A stretch of DNA of 41,265 bases. It comes from Actinomycetota bacterium (lineage in GTDB: Bacteria > Actinomycetota > Acidimicrobiia > Spongiisociales > UBA4744). Position 1 is the first letter of the stretch. The number at the start of each line of letters is the position of its first letter. Position numbers and translations under genes: made by a program. The notes beneath the pieces were generated by a model. The model ran no database searches, was not told the origin of the DNA, and saw nothing but the letters and a program-made list of their open reading frames with translations. Of the stretch, positions 25,196 to 33,819 are shown piece after piece. The DNA is taken from the NCBI GenBank assembly GCA_013152275.1, contig JAADGS010000046.1, positions 1 to 41,265 of the forward strand, in the 5' to 3' direction.

Positions 25196-25717
25196 ATCGT
25201 TCTCCAGCCCCGCCCACGTTTCTGGTGTCGCACCGTGACCGTTCGGCACGACGCGACCGAGAGAGGACTGTGGCCGGACCTGGTCGGCGACGTCTGCTCA
25301 CGATCTGTCGACATCGTCCATGAGGACAGGTCCGGTCTCGAGCGGTCGCACTTGTCGAAGTCGTGGGCTTGGCGCTGCTCGCTACCGTTGCCCCGGCCGT
25401 CGATTCGATCCTCGGCGGTCCCGAAGTGGTGTTGGTCGGGCCCGGTGTCGGGCGATCCTCGGGTATCCCCCTCCTCGGGCATCCCCGGCAGCGGGAACCG
25501 AAGCGTGTCACGCGTGCCGGGCGGCCTGCCGGCACTTCGACGTACGCACCCCCCAGGTATGGTGACTGAGCGGACCCCGTCCGACTCACGATGCACGACG
25601 GCGCTCCCTGTCTCTTGCCCGGTTGCCGCCTGGAAGGATCGACCAGAGTCGTCCAATCGCCGGGCGTCGACATATGGATCACCCGGCGACCAAACGAATT
25701 GGCATGGTCGGCAGGTA
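25196..25717. other. Gene-free region of about 520 bases
   Basis: Several frames are open on both strands, but none has a convincing start, domain or ribosome site. One plus-strand segment (near 25350-25470) reads like a hydrophobic protein piece (VGLALLATVAPAVDSILGG) and may be a remnant. It lies between two converging genes; no clear terminator hairpin was found. Confidence 0.3.
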
Positions 25718-26494
25718 TCAGCCTGGGAAATCCCGCTCAATCGGTGAGGAGATGATGTCGTTGTACTCGTCCCGAGAGATGTAGGTGGGTGTGTACGTCA
25801 CACCGCGCTGGGCGAGCTCCGCGACGAACAGCCGCAGGTGGTTGCGAGACGCCATCTGCGCGACCGCGTAGACGAGAGCGACGTCAGGGACATCGGTCGC
25901 TCGCTGCTGCAGGTCGAAGATATCCATCTCTTCGACGGTCGCGCCGACGGTGAGGGCGGCGACTACGGATTGACTGCCCTCGGCCAGGAACTTGTCGTAC
26001 GCCTTCTGCAGATCCGCATTGGTGAACAGTCCTGTCGGCTCGCCGGCGGCGGGGTCGTCGAGGCTGTACCTCTCCAGCAGTTGTGCGATCGCATCGGTGT
26101 GTGTCTGTTCCGCTGCCGCGATGTTGGCGAAGATCGGGAGTTGCCATTTGTCGTACAGTGCCGTGTACACGTCGTGGCCGAGCTTCTCTTCTTCCCGTGT
26201 CCATAGGAGGTCGTCGATCTGTTGCGAAGTCAGTGTCGAGGTAGGCATTCTCGAGAGGTGGGCCTTCAGCTCCTCGGCACCAACCGATGTGACTCCGGCG
26301 TCATCAACGTAGACGGTGCCGGCAGTGGGGGCAGTGCCGACTTCGGTCACCGTTGTCGTCGGCTCTGTCGTGGTCGACTTCTGGGGAGTTGTCTGAGCCG
26401 AGCACGCGCTCAGTAGGAGCGTGAAAGCAACGGCCACGATCAGACCGATCTTCCACCATCTCTTGGAATCGTTGAGATCGCCGTGTTCGTTCAT
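25718..26494 (-). CDS. DUF2202 ferritin-like lipoprotein
   Basis: 258 residues. A basic N-terminus and hydrophobic segment end in the lipobox LLSAC (Cys31), followed by a Thr-rich linker. The DUF2202 domain runs from about residue 85: DDLLWTREEEKLGHDVYTAL, IFANIAAAEQTHTDAI, then YAVAQMASRNHLRLF. These Glu and His positions form a four-helix ferritin-like bundle that could hold a di-metal site. The function of the family is not established. AAGGAGG lies 8 nt before the ATG. An Asp-rich small gene remnant lies just upstream on the same strand. Confidence 0.88.
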   Translation of the reverse strand: MNEHGDLNDSKRWWKIGLIVAVAFTLLLSACSAQTTPQKSTTTEPTTTVTEVGTAPTAGTVYVDDAGVTSVGAEELKAHLSRMPTSTLTSQQIDDLLWTREEEKLGHDVYTALYDKWQLPIFANIAAAEQTHTDAIAQLLERYSLDDPAAGEPTGLFTNADLQKAYDKFLAEGSQSVVAALTVGATVEEMDIFDLQQRATDVPDVALVYAVAQMASRNHLRLFVAELAQRGVTYTPTYISRDEYNDIISSPIERDFPG

Positions 26495-26531
26495 CTCATC
26501 GCCTCCTTACACTTCACGGAGCGACATACGA

Positions 26532-26551
26532 GGCGCCTCCTGCGAGGCGCC
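26532..26551 (-). terminator. Hairpin upstream of the DUF2202 gene
   Basis: GGCGCCTC (26532-26539) pairs perfectly with GAGGCGCC (26544-26551) around a 4-nt loop. On the minus strand it lies between the Asp-rich remnant and the DUF2202 start, followed by CGTATGTCG rather than a T-run. It may terminate, attenuate or stabilise the message. Confidence 0.45.
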
Positions 26552-26576
26552 CCCTGCAGGTCTCTTCGCCCTTGGA

Positions 26577-26812
26577 TCAATGGCCGCGGTTACCCATTCG
26601 ATCACCCAGTCCTTGTTGGGGACCCGCATTGTCACGGATACCGTCGTCGGCATCCACGAAACGGTCGCCGATACGGCCGCCGTCGTTGTCAACCACATTG
26701 TCGCAGATGCCATCACTAATCGAGTCGGCGGACACATCACCGGCTCCGGTTGCGGCGTGGGCCCCCGGCGTCGCTGCGAGGATCGGCCCGGCGTTGGCGC
26801 TAAAGCGTTGCC
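26577..26812 (-). pseudogene. Remnant of an Asp-rich small exported protein
   Basis: Read on the minus strand, this gives a signal-peptide-like tail (GPILAATPGAHA), then an Asp-rich segment with calcium-loop-like repeats (SDGICDNVVDNDGG, GDRFVDADDGIRDNAGP) and a Gly-rich end before a TGA at 26577-26579. Small Asp-rich proteins of this kind occur beside DUF2202 genes, as I recall. No ATG, GTG or TTG start is in frame upstream; the frame simply runs antisense into dinB. A frameshift near 26795 would reach a GTG (VFGNALA...). The gene seems to have lost its N-terminus where the dinB control region now sits. Confidence 0.5.
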
Positions 26813-26824
26813 GAACACATGTTC
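26813..26824 (+). promoter_or_regulatory. LexA (SOS) box before dinB
   Basis: GAACACATGTTC is a perfect GAAC-N4-GTTC palindrome, the LexA site of Gram-positive and actinobacterial genomes. It ends 15 nt before the dinB ATG and sits just upstream of the likely -10 element, so LexA would block the promoter. DNA damage should induce dinB. Confidence 0.88.
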
Positions 26825-26827
26825 GTT

Positions 26828-26833
26828 TATGAT
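26828..26833 (+). promoter_or_regulatory. dinB -10 element, possibly leaderless
   Basis: TATGAT is one base from the TATAAT consensus. Its last base is 7 nt before the A of the ATG at 26840, so transcription would start at or next to the start codon. There is no Shine-Dalgarno sequence between them, consistent with a leaderless message. A good -35 at standard spacing is not visible. Confidence 0.6.
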
Positions 26834-26839
26834 GCAGAT

Positions 26840-28081
26840 ATGGTTGACGCGGCCACCATCCTGCATGCCGATCTCGACGCCTTCTATGCCTCGGTCGAAC
26901 AGCTTTTGGATCCGACGCTGCGAGGCAGACCGATCGCCGTCGGCGGCGGAGTGGTTGTTGCGGCTTCCTATGAGGCGAAGGCGTTTGGCGTCCGTGGAGG
27001 CATGCCTGGCCGCCGCGCCCGCGAACTCTGCCCGCAGCTCACGTTCGTCGAGGGCCGTTTCAAGGAGTATCAGCGGCTGGGTGACGCCGTGATCGACGTC
27101 TATCGGGATTTCACGCCCCTGATCGAACGGATCTCGATCGATGAGGCCTTCATGGATGTGGCCGGGTCGACGCACCTCTTCGGCACACCAAGGGAGATTG
27201 CGGCTGCAATCCGGACGCGTGTTCGCGAGGAGATCGGTCTTCCGGTTTCGGTGGGTATTGCTCGGACCAAGCATCTCGCCAAGATCGCTTCGCAGGTGGC
27301 AAAGCCGGACGGACTCGTGCTCGTCGATCCCGAGCGCGAACTCGTGTTTCTTCACGCACTTCCCGTTGAGCTGATGTGGGGAATCGGGCCGGTCACCAGG
27401 GCGCGTCTCGCCGAACAGGGCATCCGCACGATCGCCGAGCTTGCGGCCGTCCCGGGGAAATCCCTCGACTATCTGTTGGGAAAGGCCGCGAGCGCCAAAC
27501 TGGGCTCGCTCGCCTGGAACCGAGACCCCAGGGAGATCGAGAGGCATCAGAAAGCCGCCTCCGTGGGTGCCCAGGCGGCACTCGGGCGCAGAGACGTATC
27601 AGACGAGTTGATTGACCGCACATTGCGACAGCTCGCAGACCGAGTGGCGACTCGCCTTCGTGCCAAGCAGCGAGCAGGTCGCACGGTCACGGTGAAGGTT
27701 CGATTTGCGAACCTGAAGGCGGTTACCCGCTCGGTCACACTGCCGGCCGCCGTGGCCGTCACGGCGATCCTCGCGGAAACCGCCGAGAAACTCGTTCGCG
27801 GGGCCCTTACCGACCATCCTTCCGAAAGAGAGATCTCGTTGCTCGCGATCTCGGTCTCGCAGCTCGTCCACGAGGTGGCGCTGCAGCTCGAGTTGCCTCT
27901 CGACGTGGGTGACGGGCAGTTGCATCCGGGTACCGAGGAAGGCTCGGAACGTTGGGCACTGGACCGCGCCGTCGACAGTGTGCGTGGCCGGTTCGGGAGA
28001 GCGTCCGTCGGTTACGCATCGGTGATCCTCGACGAATCAGATTCCGTGCCCGACGAGTTTCGGGAGCTGGCAGAACACTGA
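26840..28081 (+). CDS. dinB: DNA polymerase IV (Y family)
   Basis: 413 residues. The start ATG at 26840 is chosen because ILHADLDAFYASVEQ follows at once; a frame from 26819 would overlap the LexA box. Catalytic carboxylates lie in HADLDAFYASVEQ and ERISIDEAFMDV. The fingers/palm motifs, the helix-hairpin-helix thumb (GIGPVTRARLAEQGIRTIAELA) and a little-finger domain (about 245-355) are all present. It is an error-prone polymerase that bypasses damaged bases and extends mismatches. The C-terminal 50 residues do not show a clear beta-clamp motif by eye. Control by LexA is inferred from the perfect box upstream. Confidence 0.94.
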   Translation: MVDAATILHADLDAFYASVEQLLDPTLRGRPIAVGGGVVVAASYEAKAFGVRGGMPGRRARELCPQLTFVEGRFKEYQRLGDAVIDVYRDFTPLIERISIDEAFMDVAGSTHLFGTPREIAAAIRTRVREEIGLPVSVGIARTKHLAKIASQVAKPDGLVLVDPERELVFLHALPVELMWGIGPVTRARLAEQGIRTIAELAAVPGKSLDYLLGKAASAKLGSLAWNRDPREIERHQKAASVGAQAALGRRDVSDELIDRTLRQLADRVATRLRAKQRAGRTVTVKVRFANLKAVTRSVTLPAAVAVTAILAETAEKLVRGALTDHPSEREISLLAISVSQLVHEVALQLELPLDVGDGQLHPGTEEGSERWALDRAVDSVRGRFGRASVGYASVILDESDSVPDEFRELAEH

Positions 28082-28086
28082 CTCTC

Positions 28087-28137
28087 TGAACCCAGGGCTC
28101 GTAGGGGTCGTGGCGACCCCCCTGAGCCCAGGGTTCA
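28087..28137. terminator. Large inverted repeat between converging genes
   Basis: TGAACCCAGGGCTC pairs with GAGCCCAGGGTTCA (one mismatch) as the outer stem, and inside GGGGTCG pairs with CGACCCC around TGG. The whole lies between the stops of dinB and the convergent nitronate monooxygenase gene and reads equally from both sides, so it probably ends both transcripts. Confidence 0.75.
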
Positions 28138-28140
28138 GCG

Positions 28141-29112
28141 TTACACGAGGTTGGCGAGTCGGTCCGAGATGACCTGAGAGGCCTCGGTCATGATGCGATC
28201 GATGAGTTCTCCCACGGTCGGGATGTCATGGATCAAGCCGATGATCTGGCCGACGGCCATCGTCCCCTCATCGACGTTGCCGTTCCGGATGACCTCTTCA
28301 AGGCCCCTGCGACCAGACACGTAAGGGATGATGTCCTGGATCGTTGCATGACCGGTCGATTCGATCTCGATCACTTTCTCCGCCGTCTTGTTGCGGAGGA
28401 CGCGCTCGGTGTTGCGAAGCGTTCGCATGATCAGGGTCGTGTCGGTCTCGTTGTGGTCGAGGATCGCCTGCTTCACCGCGTCGTGGACCGGAGCTTCCTT
28501 GGTCGCGACGAAGCGCGTCCCCATGTTCATCCCGTCGGCACCCAGGGCCAGCGCTGCGACGAGCCCCCGGCCGTCGCCGAAACCTCCCGAGGCCACGATG
28601 GGGATGTCGAGAGCGTCGACCGTCACCGGGAGCAGGACCAGCGATGTGACATCGTCCTCACCTGGATGGCCTGCGCATTCGAAACCGTCGATCGATACCG
28701 CATCGCAGCCGATCGCCTGGGCTTTGAGCGCGTGACGAACCGAGGTGCATTTGTGGATCACCTTTATGCCGGCGGCCTTCAGGTGGGGCATATATGGTTC
28801 CGGGTTGCGGCCGGCCGTCTCGATGAACTCGATTCCCTCTTCAGCGCACACCCGGAGGTAGGCGGGGTAGTCGGGCTGACGCAGCGACGGCAGGAACGTG
28901 AGGTTGATCCCGAACGGCTTGTCGGTCATGTCCCTGCACTTGCGGATCTCGTTGCGAAGACCATCCGGTGTTTCGTGGCTGAGGGCAGTCATGAAACCCA
29001 TGGCTCCTGCGTTGGCGACTGCGGAGGTGAGTTCCGCGGCGGCGATCCACATGAGGCCACCCTGAATGATCGGGTGCTCGACTCCGAACAGATCCGTGAT
29101 TCTGGTCTTCAT
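28141..29112 (-). CDS. Nitronate monooxygenase-family flavoprotein
   Basis: 323 residues from the ATG at 29112 (MKTRITDLFGVEHPIIQGGLMWIA), where the TIM-barrel family begins; AAGGGAG precedes it. Typical segments are SHETPDGLRNEIRK, the catalytic-His region DGFECAGHPGEDD, and the FMN-binding VASGGFGDGRGLVAALALGADG with GTRFVATKEAP. Such enzymes oxidise nitronates, for example propionate 3-nitronate, or act as related flavin oxidoreductases; in actinobacteria they often sit by lipid-degradation genes. Here it is divergent from an acyl-CoA dehydrogenase pair, with a 121-nt gap holding both promoters. Confidence 0.88.
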   Translation of the reverse strand: MKTRITDLFGVEHPIIQGGLMWIAAAELTSAVANAGAMGFMTALSHETPDGLRNEIRKCRDMTDKPFGINLTFLPSLRQPDYPAYLRVCAEEGIEFIETAGRNPEPYMPHLKAAGIKVIHKCTSVRHALKAQAIGCDAVSIDGFECAGHPGEDDVTSLVLLPVTVDALDIPIVASGGFGDGRGLVAALALGADGMNMGTRFVATKEAPVHDAVKQAILDHNETDTTLIMRTLRNTERVLRNKTAEKVIEIESTGHATIQDIIPYVSGRRGLEEVIRNGNVDEGTMAVGQIIGLIHDIPTVGELIDRIMTEASQVISDRLANLV

Positions 29113-29233
29113 TCCCGACTCCCTTCGATTCCGCACAAGCGTAGATCCGTTCAGCGGAGCATGGCACGTCCTGTTGCAGAAGGGGCCGGATCTGCCTTGC
29201 CTGATATCGTGTGACCGATCAGAAGGAGTCGCC

Positions 29234-30415
29234 ATGGCAGATGAAGGGGCGCTCGTCGACGAGCGCATCGAGAAACTCTTGTCCGGCTTCGGCCCGGACA
29301 CGGATCCCAAGGAGTTCTGGGGGAGGCAGTATGACCTGGGCCTGGCGTGGGTCCACTTCAAGGAGGGATTCGGCGGTCTGGGTGTCAAACCCAAATACCA
29401 ATCTGTCGTGCAGGATCGCCTCGAGGCGGCCGGCGCGCCCGTCGGGAATCGTGAGCTGAATCTCCTCGGCATCGGTATGGGCGCCGGTGTTCTCTCGGCA
29501 CACGGCACGGAGGAGCAGCAGCGCCGCTGGCTGCGCCCCATGTTCACAACCGACGAGATCTGGTGTCAGCTCTTCAGCGAACCGGGTGCCGGTTCAGACC
29601 TCGCGGGCCTGTCGACGAAGGCCTATCGGGACGGGGACGAATGGATCGTCAACGGCGAGAAGATCTGGACAACGCTCGCCCATGTCGCCAAGTGGGGAAT
29701 GCTTCCGGTGCGTACCGATCCGGATGCGCCGAAGCATCGCGGTATCACGTACTTCATTGTCGACATGAAGGCTGAAGGTGTCGATGTGCGCCCGTTGTAT
29801 CAGATCACCGGTGAGGCCGAGTTCAACGAGGTGTTCTTCGGCGACGTTCGGATCCCCGACGATCAGCGCATCGACGCGGTCGGCGCAGGCTGGCGCGTCG
29901 CGATGACGACACTCATGAACGAGCGGGTGGCGATCGGTGGCAAGATCCTCCCCAGGGAATCGGGTGCGATCGGAATCGCCGTCGAGACGTGGCAAGAGTA
30001 CGGACTCGACGATCCGGTATTGCGTGACGAGTTGGCGAGGCTGTGGGCCGAGACGGAGGCGATGCGTCTGACGACGATTCGTGCGGCTGAGATGAGAAAG
30101 GTCGGTGTTCCCGGTCCGGAGGGTTCGACCGGCAAGCTCGCGTGGGCCGATCTCAACAAGGCGATCACCGCGTTCACGCTGGACATGATGGGCTGGGACG
30201 GCACCTTGTTCCCCGGTGGCTACCAGAAGGTTCGACCCACGTCGATCGGAGACCCGAAGGCGCGGCAGAAACAGTTCCTGCGTGCCCGCGCCAATTCGAT
30301 CGAAGGGGGGACGTCGGAGATCCTGCGCAACATCCTCGGAGAGAGGGTGCTCGGCCTTCCGGGCGAGCCGCGAGTCGACAAGGACATACCCTGGAAGGAC
30401 GTTCGCCGTGGCTGA
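29234..30415 (+). CDS. Acyl-CoA dehydrogenase, subunit 1
   Basis: 393 residues from the ATG at 29234, with AGAAGGAG upstream. It shows the acyl-CoA dehydrogenase fold: LFSEPGAGSDLAGLSTKA for FAD and substrate binding, ERVAIGG, and a C-terminal NSIEGGTSEILRNILGERVLGLP where the first Glu is a candidate catalytic base. The N-terminal domain is of the actinobacterial FadE type. The next gene overlaps by 8 nt and encodes a second, different acyl-CoA dehydrogenase. Adjacent pairs of this kind form alpha2-beta2 enzymes in mycobacterial steroid side-chain breakdown (FadE28-FadE29 type). The substrate here is unknown but probably bulky or branched. Confidence 0.9.
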   Translation: MADEGALVDERIEKLLSGFGPDTDPKEFWGRQYDLGLAWVHFKEGFGGLGVKPKYQSVVQDRLEAAGAPVGNRELNLLGIGMGAGVLSAHGTEEQQRRWLRPMFTTDEIWCQLFSEPGAGSDLAGLSTKAYRDGDEWIVNGEKIWTTLAHVAKWGMLPVRTDPDAPKHRGITYFIVDMKAEGVDVRPLYQITGEAEFNEVFFGDVRIPDDQRIDAVGAGWRVAMTTLMNERVAIGGKILPRESGAIGIAVETWQEYGLDDPVLRDELARLWAETEAMRLTTIRAAEMRKVGVPGPEGSTGKLAWADLNKAITAFTLDMMGWDGTLFPGGYQKVRPTSIGDPKARQKQFLRARANSIEGGTSEILRNILGERVLGLPGEPRVDKDIPWKDVRRG

Positions 30416-31529
30416 GATCACCTTCGCACTCACGCAAGAGCAGCAGATGCTCAGGGAGACGACTCGTCGGTTCCTCGAGGACCGTGCGGATTCGATGGTC
30501 GTGCGCGACCTGATGGAGAAGCCAGATGGCTACGACAGCGAACTGTGGAAGGCAGGCGCAGAGCTCGGATGGCATGGCCTTGCCATCCCCGAAGAATATG
30601 GTGGCATCGGATTCGGGTTCACCGAACTGAGCATCGTCGTCGAGGAACTTGGCAGGGCTCTGTTTCCGGGACCGTTCCTTTCGACCGTCGTGATGGCGGC
30701 GAATGCGATCCTGATCGCCGGTTCCGAACAGCAGAAGCAGGAGTTCCTGCCGGACATCGCCGCGGGAGAGCGCATCATGACGATGGCGCTGTTCGATGGA
30801 CCGCACGGTGCCGATCCGAGCGACGTCGCGATGCGGGCGACGGCCACCAAGGAGGGCTGGGTGCTCGACGGGCTCAAGCGATATGTGGCGTACGGGAACG
30901 TCGCCGACACGCTCATCGTCGCCGCCCGGACCGAGAGTGGCGTCAGCCTGTTTCTCGTTCCTGGTGACGCGGCGGGCTTACGTGTGAGCATCGTGCCGAC
31001 ACTCGACGCGACGCGCCGTGAGACCGACGTGTCCTTCGATCAAGTCGTGGCACAAGGCCTTCTCGGAAGGGAAGGCTCGGCAGGGCCGGTGATCGAGCGG
31101 ATTCTGTTGCTCGCCAACGTTGCGCTCGCCGTCGAGCAGGTGGGGGGAGCGCAGTGGTGTCTGGAAACGGCCGTCGAGTATGCGAAGACCCGTTTCCAGT
31201 TCGGTCGGGCGATCGGGTCGTTTCAAGCGATCAAACACAAGTGCGCCGACATGCTGGTGGCGGTGGAGCACGGCAAGTCGGCCGCACACTGGGCGGCACG
31301 CAACGCGGACGATGAAGCCGAAACGAGGATCGCGTCGCCGATGGCGAAAGCGGTCTGCTCGGATGCCTATGTCGGTGCGGCGGGAGAGACCATCCAGATC
31401 CTCGGTGGAACGGGCTTCACGTGGGAGCACGATGTTCACTTGTACCTGAAGAGGGCCAAATCAACGTCGCTCATGTTCGGTGGGGTTCGCCACCAGCGCC
31501 GCCTGTTGGCCAAAGCGCTCGGCTTCTGA
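30408..31529 (+). CDS. Acyl-CoA dehydrogenase, subunit 2
   Basis: 373 residues from a GTG at 30408 (VAEITFALTQEQQMLRETTR), overlapping the previous gene by 8 nt. FQFGRAIGSFQAIKHKCADM and the end ILGGTGFTWEHDVHLYLKRA are typical of the partner subunit of heteromeric acyl-CoA dehydrogenases. The Glu-bearing EGGTSEI segment of subunit 1 is absent here, so the two chains probably divide FAD binding and catalysis. The middle domain (MTMALFDGPHGADPSD...) is shortened and lacks the usual TEPxxGSD motif. Confidence 0.9.
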   Translation: MAEITFALTQEQQMLRETTRRFLEDRADSMVVRDLMEKPDGYDSELWKAGAELGWHGLAIPEEYGGIGFGFTELSIVVEELGRALFPGPFLSTVVMAANAILIAGSEQQKQEFLPDIAAGERIMTMALFDGPHGADPSDVAMRATATKEGWVLDGLKRYVAYGNVADTLIVAARTESGVSLFLVPGDAAGLRVSIVPTLDATRRETDVSFDQVVAQGLLGREGSAGPVIERILLLANVALAVEQVGGAQWCLETAVEYAKTRFQFGRAIGSFQAIKHKCADMLVAVEHGKSAAHWAARNADDEAETRIASPMAKAVCSDAYVGAAGETIQILGGTGFTWEHDVHLYLKRAKSTSLMFGGVRHQRRLLAKALGF

Positions 31530-31553
31530 GGCGGCTTCGAAAGGGCACCCGTC

Positions 31554-33263
31554 TCAGCCTGGTTGTTTGTGTGCGCGCTTGAATGCCTTGACGCCGGCGG
31601 TGATGGATCCGTAGATGTGGTCCTCACCGATCGCGTCGAGCACGCCGCTCGCCCGCATCACGTCCTTGACGGGATCACGAACACGAGCGAAACACAGTGA
31701 GATCTGACGGCGCTTCAGCTCGTCGTGGAGCTCGAGGAGACGTTCGGCGGCGGTGGAGTCCAGGCCGTTGATGCCTTCGGCGTCGACGAGCACCGTGTCG
31801 ATGTCACCTTCGGAGGCCAGACGCTCGACCTCCTCCACGAAGAAGGAGGCATTCGTGAAGATCAACGGGGCCTCGAAGCGGAACACGACCAACCCCGGGA
31901 CCGTCGTTCCCTCGGGGTGCAGCGAGAGGTCCTGAAAGACGTGACCGGCGGTCTTGCCCAGGGTGACCGCTCGGGGACGGCTCGCGCTGCGGATCAGGAG
32001 CAGCAGGTCGAGGGCGATTCCTGCCCCGATTCCGGGCAGCACACCCAATGAGAGGACTCCGAACATGGCAACGAAGGCGAGGAGGAATTCCGAGTGGCTG
32101 ATGCGCCAGAGCTTGCGGAAGTAGGCGGGATCCGCAAGGGCGACCATCGCCTCGATCACGACCGCGGCAAGCGCGGCGTCGGGTAGATGCTCGAAGACCG
32201 GCATGAGATACAGCAGTGTCAGGACGACCAGGCCCGCCGTGAGGACAAACCCGAGTTGTGTCTTGGCCTTCGCTGCCAGCACCACCGAAGTCTTGGAGAA
32301 GCTTCCCACGGCAACGAAGCCGCCGCTGAGGCCTGCTCCGAGATTGGCGGGTCCCAGGGCGAGGAGTTCCTGGTTGGGATCGATGGTTTCTCCGGTCTCG
32401 GCAGCGGCGGCCTTGGCCGATCCGAGCGTCTCCGCGTAGCCGAGGAGAACGATCGCCAGTGCTCCGGAGAAAAGCGTCTTGTACACGTGGAGGCCGCCGA
32501 CGGATGGCAGGCTCAGTCTGGGCAGGCCCGCGGCGATGGTTCCGACGACCGCGACCCCACGACCTTGCAGGTCGAGCAGGGTCACGGCCATGATCGCCAC
32601 GACAATCGTCGCCAAGGCTGCCGGGACCCGCGGAGCGTGCTTCCTGATCCAGAAGAGCAGGAGGAGACAGCCCACGCCAACGGTGACGGTGGCCAAGTTG
32701 ACGTTGTACAGGGCACCGAGGATGTCCCAGAGCTGCTGAAAGAAGTCACCCCTCGTCGGGGTGAGTCCGATCAGCGTCGGGACCTGGCCGATGATGGTGA
32801 CCAGCACGACGCCGGCGATAAAGCCTTGCATGACAGGCCGGGAGATGAAGTCTGTGACCCATCCGAGGCGAAGCAGCCCGAACACCAAGAAGAGGATCCC
32901 GACCAGGATGGCGAGCGCCGCCGTGAGGGCCACGTAGTCGGCGCTGCCGCTTGCAGCCAGAGATCCGATCGTCGCGGCCGACAACAGCGCGGTCGCCGAG
33001 TCGGGGCCGACCACCATGATGCGAGAACTCCCGAAAACCGCGTACGCGAGCAATGGCAGAGGGACGGTGTAGAGACCGATGACGGGGTCGACCCCGGCGA
33101 TCCCGGCATAGGCCATGGCCTCCGGTACGAGCACCGCCCACAGCGTGAGTCCGGCGAACAGGTCCGGCCGCAACCACGAGCGCCGGTAGTGAGGTAACCA
33201 CGCCATGATCGGCAGGTAACGCTGAAGGGCGCTCGTCTTCCGCTCGTTGTTCCGTTCGCGCAT
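31554..33263 (-). CDS. SulP-family anion transporter with STAS domain
   Basis: 569 residues. The N-terminal half has 10-14 hydrophobic segments starting GLTLWAVLVPEAMAYAGIAG, with GFIAGVVLVTIIGQVPTLIG and NLGAGLSGGFVAVGSFSKTS, all SulP features. The C-terminal STAS domain (about 440-560) has VLVDAEGINGLDSTAAERLL, where the Ser is the usual regulatory position. SulP proteins carry sulfate, bicarbonate or other anions; which one is not clear. No carbonic anhydrase or sulfate assimilation gene is next to it. Its stop lies 24 nt from the stop of the convergent acyl-CoA dehydrogenase pair. Confidence 0.9.
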   Translation of the reverse strand: MRERNNERKTSALQRYLPIMAWLPHYRRSWLRPDLFAGLTLWAVLVPEAMAYAGIAGVDPVIGLYTVPLPLLAYAVFGSSRIMVVGPDSATALLSAATIGSLAASGSADYVALTAALAILVGILFLVFGLLRLGWVTDFISRPVMQGFIAGVVLVTIIGQVPTLIGLTPTRGDFFQQLWDILGALYNVNLATVTVGVGCLLLLFWIRKHAPRVPAALATIVVAIMAVTLLDLQGRGVAVVGTIAAGLPRLSLPSVGGLHVYKTLFSGALAIVLLGYAETLGSAKAAAAETGETIDPNQELLALGPANLGAGLSGGFVAVGSFSKTSVVLAAKAKTQLGFVLTAGLVVLTLLYLMPVFEHLPDAALAAVVIEAMVALADPAYFRKLWRISHSEFLLAFVAMFGVLSLGVLPGIGAGIALDLLLLIRSASRPRAVTLGKTAGHVFQDLSLHPEGTTVPGLVVFRFEAPLIFTNASFFVEEVERLASEGDIDTVLVDAEGINGLDSTAAERLLELHDELKRRQISLCFARVRDPVKDVMRASGVLDAIGEDHIYGSITAGVKAFKRAHKQPG

Positions 33264-33510
33264 GCTCGGAGACTAGGAGACCACCGAGTGACGCATGGCA
33301 AGCATCTCGACGACGGTGCATCGTTCATCGACACAGATCGATCCGGCATTCTCTCGGATCGGGTCGCGCCGTTCTGATGTCCGCTCGCCACGTTCTCGGC
33401 TCAACCGAACAGGCTCGAGCCGCCATCCCGCCTGCGGTCTTGCAGCAATGCTGCGTCACGCCGTGATCCCTGCCCGACAGGAGTGGCCTTGCGGGGAGTC
33501 AGGGGGGTCC
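33264..33510. other. Intergenic region of about 250 bases
   Basis: Divergent spacer between the SulP gene and the small membrane gene. A plus-strand frame is open through much of it but is not protein-like until 33511. No promoter was chosen. Confidence 0.3.
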
Positions 33511-33750
33511 ATGGGACAGTTTTTTGTTCTTGTGATTGGTGTCGTGTCGGCCGATCGTGTCGATGACATCATCCGTTCCTCGCATCTGCGATCTTTCGTG
33601 GTCCAGGTCACGGTCGTTGCCGGGGTGCTCTTCCTGGCCGGGCTCGTGGTGTGGTGGGCCGTGCACGACCGGTCATCCCGGGCGAAACCTCACGAAGAGC
33701 CCACAAGACCTTCCCGGGCGGACCAGGACACCTGGTGGTCCGGCGGATAG
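33511..33750 (+). CDS. Small single-span membrane protein, unknown
   Basis: 79 residues. The ATG at 33511 follows the purine-rich AGGGGGG. A hydrophobic segment (VVQVTVVAGVLFLAGLVVWW, about residues 29-48) is followed by a charged, Pro-rich tail. The first residues MGQFFVLVIGVV are also hydrophobic. It has no recognised domain. Real expression is likely but not certain, since support comes only from the ribosome site and the membrane span. Confidence 0.5.
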   Translation: MGQFFVLVIGVVSADRVDDIIRSSHLRSFVVQVTVVAGVLFLAGLVVWWAVHDRSSRAKPHEEPTRPSRADQDTWWSGG

Positions 33751-33819
33751 ACGGCTCCGATCCCGGTTCGCCGAGTGGGCGCGGCCCGATCAGGTATGTG
33801 CGGGTGTCGAGAAGACGTG

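Noticed and set aside
25363-25569. Short plus-strand hydrophobic ORF
   Set aside because: It contains a plausible hydrophobic run but no ribosome site, domain or sensible C-terminus. It was kept only as a note on the gap.
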